Source: Pontibacter aquaedesilientis
Lineage (GTDB): Bacteria > Bacteroidota > Bacteroidia > Cytophagales > Hymenobacteraceae
Direction: 5' to 3'
Assembly (NCBI RefSeq): GCF_014773225.1
Contig: NZ_JACXAJ010000001.1
Coordinates: 186,001-250,000 of the forward strand
Length of the DNA: 64,000 bases
Position 1 is the stretch's first letter. Each line of letters starts with the position of its first letter. Of the stretch, positions 60,186 through 64,000 are shown piece after piece. A program made the translations under genes and the position numbers. The notes under the pieces were generated by a model. The model searched no databases and was not told where the DNA came from. It was given only the letters and a program-made list of their open reading frames with translations.

Positions 60186-60866
60186 ATGCAGGAAGTCATA
60201 CTCGAAGCGCGGAACATCAACAAGGAGTTTCATGACCCGGTAACGGTGCAGGTGCTCCGCGACATCACCTTTACGGTGAACAAAGGTGAGTTTGTGTCCG
60301 TCATGGGCAAATCGGGCTGCGGCAAGTCCACGTTGCTATATATCCTGTCCACCATGGACACAGACTATTCTGGCGAATTGCACATCGACAAGGAACTGAT
60401 GACAGGACGGCCTGACGCAGAGCTGGCCCGTATCCGCAACGAGAAGATCGGCTTTGTGTTCCAGTTCCATTATCTGCTCAACGAGTTTACGGTGCTGCGA
60501 AACGTGATGCTGCCTGGCATGAAACTAGGCAGGTATAGCGAACAGGAAGTGGAGCACCGCGCCCTGGAGCGCCTCAAAATGCTGGGCATAGAACAGCTGG
60601 CAAGCCAATCGGCCTACCGTATATCTGGTGGGGAGAAGCAACGGGTGGCCATTGCCCGTGCCCTGATCAACGACCCGCACATCATCATGGGCGACGAGCC
60701 CACCGGCAACCTCGACAAGCGCAACAGCGATATCGTCTTCGATATTTTTAAGGAGCTGACCGAGGTGCACAACCAAACCCTGCTCATTGTGACGCACGAC
60801 CCGGAGTTTGCAGAAAACAGCAACCGCATCATCGAAATGGAAGATGGGCGCATCATCCGGCACTGA
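60186..60866 (+). CDS. LolD/MacB-type ABC transporter ATPase
   Basis: 226 aa. Walker A GKSGCGKST, Q-loop FVFQFHYLLNEFTVLRNVMLP, signature YRISGGEKQRVAIARAL, Walker B HIIMGDEPTGNLD and switch His VTHDPEFAE are all intact and in order. It is the ATP-hydrolysing partner of the upstream permease, 35 bp away. LNEFTVLRN is typical of the LolD/MacB group. The substrate is unknown. Confidence 0.94.
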   Translation: MQEVILEARNINKEFHDPVTVQVLRDITFTVNKGEFVSVMGKSGCGKSTLLYILSTMDTDYSGELHIDKELMTGRPDAELARIRNEKIGFVFQFHYLLNEFTVLRNVMLPGMKLGRYSEQEVEHRALERLKMLGIEQLASQSAYRISGGEKQRVAIARALINDPHIIMGDEPTGNLDKRNSDIVFDIFKELTEVHNQTLLIVTHDPEFAENSNRIIEMEDGRIIRH

Positions 60867-61043
60867 TTATGTGACTGTGAAAACCTCAAGAAGTACAGGT
60901 TAGTTTAAAATCGTTTATGGGTGTGAGTCCTGTAAATAAGAACCTGCCTCATGTTTTCAAGCAAAAAAAGCTTTCCGAATCACAGCCTGATTTAGCTGGG
61001 GAACGTTAAGCTTTATATTGTTTAGAAGTTATATTGCGATAGT

Positions 61044-61069
61044 TTTATACCTTTCGGGCAAGGTATAAA
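61044..61069. repeat. inverted AGGTATA pair
   Basis: Arms TTTATACCTT (61044-61053) and AAGGTATAAA (61060-61069) are perfectly complementary around TCGGGC, 37 bp before the AnmK start. It is a second small inverted pair of the abundant word. Confidence 0.75.
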
Positions 61070-61105
61070 CCATTTCTGATCCGTTTAAAATTCCACTCTT
61101 AACTT

Positions 61106-62305
61106 ATGAACAAAGGTCTACAGCAACTTTTTGAGATAGCCAACAAAGAGAAAAGGACCATCATCGGTCTGATGTCGGGTACGTCGCTGGATGGGCTGGA
61201 TATTGCGCTCTGTGATTTTACGGGACACGGCACCCAAACCCGCATGAACCTGCGTGAATTCACGACCATGTCTTACGACTCAACCTTTAAGCAGGAGGTG
61301 AAAGCCATCTTCTCAAAGCGCCAGGTAGACCTCGAAAAGGTATGCGTCATGAACGCCTACATCGGCCGCTTTCATGCCGACCTCATCAACCAATGCCTGA
61401 AGAACTGGGGTATAGCACAAAGTGAAGTAGATATTATTGCCAGTCATGGTCAGACCATTTACCATGCGCCGGCCTCGCTGCATGGTATAGCCAGCATGCC
61501 GGACGCTACCCTGCAAATAGGGGACGGCGACCACATTGCTGTGAAAACGGGCATCATCACCTTAAGCGATTTCAGGCAGAAGCACATTGCCGCAGGCGGC
61601 GAGGGCGCTCCGCTGGCGGTGTATGGGGATTATTTGCTGTTTTCAGAAGAAGGTCAGAACCGCATCATGCTCAATATCGGTGGCATCGCCAACTTCACGT
61701 TCCTGCCCGGCGACCTGGACACCACCCGTATTTTCTCGACCGACGTAGGCCCCGGCAACACGCTTATGGATGCCTATGTGCAGCAGCAGTTCCCCGGCAC
61801 TTATTACGACGCTGACTCCGCCATCGCCCTGAAGGGAAGGTATAGCCCGGCTCTGGTAGCAGCTTTGCTATACCATCCGTTCTTCGAGCAGGGCTTCCCG
61901 AAAACCACCGGACCTGAGTTGTTTAACCTCGCCTACCTGGAGGAAGCCCAGCGCAAGTCAGATACCCAGCATCTCTCGGCGGAAGACGTGATGGCCAGCC
62001 TTAACCGCTTCTCGGCCAGCGGCATTTGCGAGGCGCTAAGCAGAACGTTGCAAGGAGAAAAATTTGAGATCTTTCTGAGTGGCGGCGGCATGCACAACCC
62101 GCTCCTGATCCAGAACATACAGGAAATGCTGCCCGGCGTGACTGTCCGGAACACCGAAGAACTGGGCGTTTCGCCCGACGCGAAGGAGGCTGTGCTGTTT
62201 GCCACGCTGGCCAATGAGTGCCTGGTGGGCGAGCCCATCGATTTTGGGCCGGGCCAGACCCGCGTGCCCTCCGTGCTCATGGGAAAGATCAGTCTGCCGG
62301 AATGA
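61106..62305 (+). CDS. anmK: anhydro-N-acetylmuramic acid kinase
   Basis: 399 aa. The diagnostic ATP-binding start IGLMSGTSLDGLDIALCDF is followed by IASHGQTIYHAP, IGDGDHIAVKTGIITLSDFRQKHIAAGGEGAPL (the catalytic Asp region) and INLSGGGMHNPLL-type C-terminal block (here FLSGGGMHNPLLIQNI). AnmK cleaves and phosphorylates 1,6-anhydro-MurNAc to MurNAc-6-phosphate in cell-wall recycling. Length is as expected (about 370-400). dacB about 9 kb upstream also acts on peptidoglycan, but they are not in one operon. Confidence 0.94.
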   Translation: MNKGLQQLFEIANKEKRTIIGLMSGTSLDGLDIALCDFTGHGTQTRMNLREFTTMSYDSTFKQEVKAIFSKRQVDLEKVCVMNAYIGRFHADLINQCLKNWGIAQSEVDIIASHGQTIYHAPASLHGIASMPDATLQIGDGDHIAVKTGIITLSDFRQKHIAAGGEGAPLAVYGDYLLFSEEGQNRIMLNIGGIANFTFLPGDLDTTRIFSTDVGPGNTLMDAYVQQQFPGTYYDADSAIALKGRYSPALVAALLYHPFFEQGFPKTTGPELFNLAYLEEAQRKSDTQHLSAEDVMASLNRFSASGICEALSRTLQGEKFEIFLSGGGMHNPLLIQNIQEMLPGVTVRNTEELGVSPDAKEAVLFATLANECLVGEPIDFGPGQTRVPSVLMGKISLPE

Positions 62306-62355
62306 AATTGAAAACCTAGATCACCTATTATGTACAGTACAAAACAATTAGCACT

Positions 62356-64000
62356 ATGAGAAAAATCTACTTAGAAAGGGGAGTCGCCGTGAAGGGCGTC
62401 CTCTTGTGTATGCTCCTGCTGACCATGGTAAGCCAGATTGCATGGGCACAGGTCACACGCTACACCGTAACGGGAACTGTAACAGACGCCCGCACCAAAT
62501 CCCCGTTGCCGGGTGTTGTGGTTAAGTTTCAGAACCAAAACATCGCCACGGCCACCGATGGCGCCGGGCAGTATACCTTGTCGGCTAACCTGCCGGCCGG
62601 TACATACCAGCTCAACTTTTCCTTCATCGGATTCAAGCCGGAATCCAGATCATTGGTGCTAGGCAGCCAGAACGACGTAACGGTGGATGCCCAGATCAGC
62701 GAAGACATCGTGGGATTGGAGGAAGTGGTGGTAACCGGTACCTCGGTGGCAACGAGTAAAAAGCAACTTGGCAATGCCATCTCCACGGTTTCTGCGGCTT
62801 CCCTCGAAAACAGTGTGGCCACTTCTGTCGACCAAGCATTGGCGGGTAAAGTGGCAGGTGCACAGATCTCACAAAACTCCGGTAACCCTGCTGGCGGTAT
62901 CAGCGTGCGTCTGCGCGGTACCAGCACGGTGGTAGGTTCCGGTGACCCGCTTTACATCGTGGATGGTGTGATCATCAACAATGGCTCCCCGGAGCTGATT
63001 GACCTGGGTGGCTATGCCCAGAACCGCCTTGTCGATATCAACCCGAACGACATCGACCGCATTGAGATCATCAAAGGCGCTGCGGCGGCGGCCATCTACG
63101 GCTCACGGGCCAGCAACGGGGTAGTGCAGATCTTTACCAAACGCGGTAAGGAAGGAAAACCGAAAATAGACTTTTCGACCCAGTTCAGAGTGAGCGAGGT
63201 GCGCAAGACACTGGACTATAACCAATACCCGTTCCGCTTCGTGAACACACTGCCTGGTGACCTCACACAGGAGCCCGTGCAGCGCTACGACTACCAGGAC
63301 AAGATTTTCCGGACAGGATTTGGCACCGAAAACAACGTGTCTGTTTCGGGTGGTAGCGCCAACACGCAGTATTACATGAGCGGCAACTTCCTGAGAAACC
63401 AGGGTATTGTCGATAACACCAATTTCACAAGGGGAGGAGCCCGCCTGCGGGTTGACCAGACGATTAAGGATTGGCTATCTGTTTCGATGGGCGCCAACTA
63501 CGTGCTGAGCACGAGTGAGGAGATTCCGAACGGTGGACTGAGCGAGGCCTACGGGGCCCTGACAGGCTTTATCTTCAGTAACAACTTCATCAACCCTGAG
63601 CCGGTGGACGGGGTCTACCCATCTACCGCACCGACCGCCATCCTAAGAAGAACGAATCCGTTGGAAGCGATCGACCGGTTTGAGTTTGAGCAGCGCACCA
63701 ACCGTTTCATCGGCGACTTTCAGGCAAACATGACACCTATCAATGGCTTGAATATCAACTATGTGCTCGGTTACGATAATTCCACTCAGATCGGTACAGG
63801 CTTCATACCGGTAGGGAACACTACGCCATCTTACAACGCTGGTTACTCACGCCGCGCCGACCGTACCGCCTATCTGCTTAACAATGACCTGAATGCATCG
63901 TACCGCACCTTCCTGGCCGACTGGCTGGAATCCACGACAGGTATAGGGGGCACGGTGCAGACCGAAAAATATTATACCACAGGCATAACAGGTACGCAGC
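62356..64000 (+). CDS. SusC/RagA family TonB-linked outer-membrane protein (C-terminus outside window)
   Basis: 548 codons up to the window edge. The signal peptide (about 1-32, ending IAWAQ) is followed by a carboxypeptidase-regulatory domain (VTGTVTDARTKSPLPGVVVKFQ, INFSFIGF-like) and a SusC plug: EEVVVTGTSV, ALAGKVAGAQISQNSGNPAGGISVRLRGTST, DPLYIVDGVIINNG, and IDRIEIIKGAAAAAIYGSRASNGVVQIFTKRG. The barrel starts afterwards (VSVSGGSANTQYYMSGNFL). SusC-type proteins import oligosaccharides or peptides with a SusD lipoprotein; a SusD gene would be expected beyond the window end. The start is ATG 62356; an earlier ATG ends in a stop after nine codons. Confidence 0.92.
   Translation, partial: MRKIYLERGVAVKGVLLCMLLLTMVSQIAWAQVTRYTVTGTVTDARTKSPLPGVVVKFQNQNIATATDGAGQYTLSANLPAGTYQLNFSFIGFKPESRSLVLGSQNDVTVDAQISEDIVGLEEVVVTGTSVATSKKQLGNAISTVSAASLENSVATSVDQALAGKVAGAQISQNSGNPAGGISVRLRGTSTVVGSGDPLYIVDGVIINNGSPELIDLGGYAQNRLVDINPNDIDRIEIIKGAAAAAIYGSRASNGVVQIFTKRGKEGKPKIDFSTQFRVSEVRKTLDYNQYPFRFVNTLPGDLTQEPVQRYDYQDKIFRTGFGTENNVSVSGGSANTQYYMSGNFLRNQGIVDNTNFTRGGARLRVDQTIKDWLSVSMGANYVLSTSEEIPNGGLSEAYGALTGFIFSNNFINPEPVDGVYPSTAPTAILRRTNPLEAIDRFEFEQRTNRFIGDFQANMTPINGLNINYVLGYDNSTQIGTGFIPVGNTTPSYNAGYSRRADRTAYLLNNDLNASYRTFLADWLESTTGIGGTVQTEKYYTTGITGTQ

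Noticed and set aside
1..64000. tRNA, rRNA, CRISPR arrays, IS elements, replication origin
   Set aside because: I looked in all spacers and saw no cloverleaf, regular direct-repeat array, transposase frame or DnaA-box cluster.

Overview
This 64 kb window is chromosomal DNA of a Bacteroidota bacterium, most likely a cytophagal member close to Pontibacter/Hymenobacter. The evidence is a SusC/RagA-type and a second TonB-linked outer-membrane protein, a tricorn-like S41 protease, many sec-exported and lipobox proteins, A-rich start regions without clear Shine-Dalgarno sequences, and at least one divergent promoter pair matching the Bacteroidota consensus (TTG-N19..20-TAnnTTTG). Genes are moderately GC-rich apart from two AT-rich islands. 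I found no rRNA, tRNA, CRISPR array, prophage or insertion sequence.

Layout. 1-12.4 kb: M48 protease (cut by the window edge), intradiol-dioxygenase-like lipoprotein, DUF4268, DUF3820, bestrophin channel with a terminator-like leader, DUF2236 oxygenase-like protein, tricorn-like S41 protease, purine permease, TonB-dependent receptor. 12.4-23.8 kb: Mut7-C RNase-like protein, CAT-like acyltransferase, then a cluster of a YqiJ-like membrane protein, a 710-aa flotillin, an AT-rich membrane protein and a 1655-aa AAA+ ATPase, followed by a WalJ/YycJ-like MBL hydrolase. 24-34.8 kb: HflK-HflC, a secreted protein, a GerW-like protein, a redox operon (nitroreductase, FrnE/DsbA-like, LLM flavin oxidoreductase) divergent from an HxlR regulator, a frameshifted DnaQ-like exonuclease, a DisA_N/DAC-domain protein, an M28 peptidase and an RluE-like pseudouridine synthase. 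35.1-42.2 kb: a coupled TelA operon, a two-component system and two exported proteins. 42.4-45.5 kb: SelO, a GhrA-like reductase and a VOC protein. 45.6-47.7 kb: an AT-rich array of three gene cassettes separated by attC-like hairpins, with no integrase in view. 47.9-64 kb: small proteins, TcmP, DUF1543, DacB, DoxX, TerB-like protein, alpha/beta hydrolase, P2-type cation ATPase, a MacAB/Lol-like ABC exporter, AnmK and a SusC-like receptor cut by the window end.

Two observations stand out. First, the heptamer AGGTATA (either strand) occurs about 115 times by hand count, against about 8 expected, in genes and spacers and in several reading frames. It also lies in or against intrinsic terminators and in inverted pairs, as DNA-uptake or HIP1-type words do. 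Second, several stress or membrane-surveillance modules lie within 40 kb (flotillin with giant AAA+ ATPase, TelA operon, TerB-like protein, DAC-domain protein, HflKC), next to an integrase-less cassette array.

All coordinates, motif tallies and family calls come from reading the sequence and from recalled family features. No database search was run.
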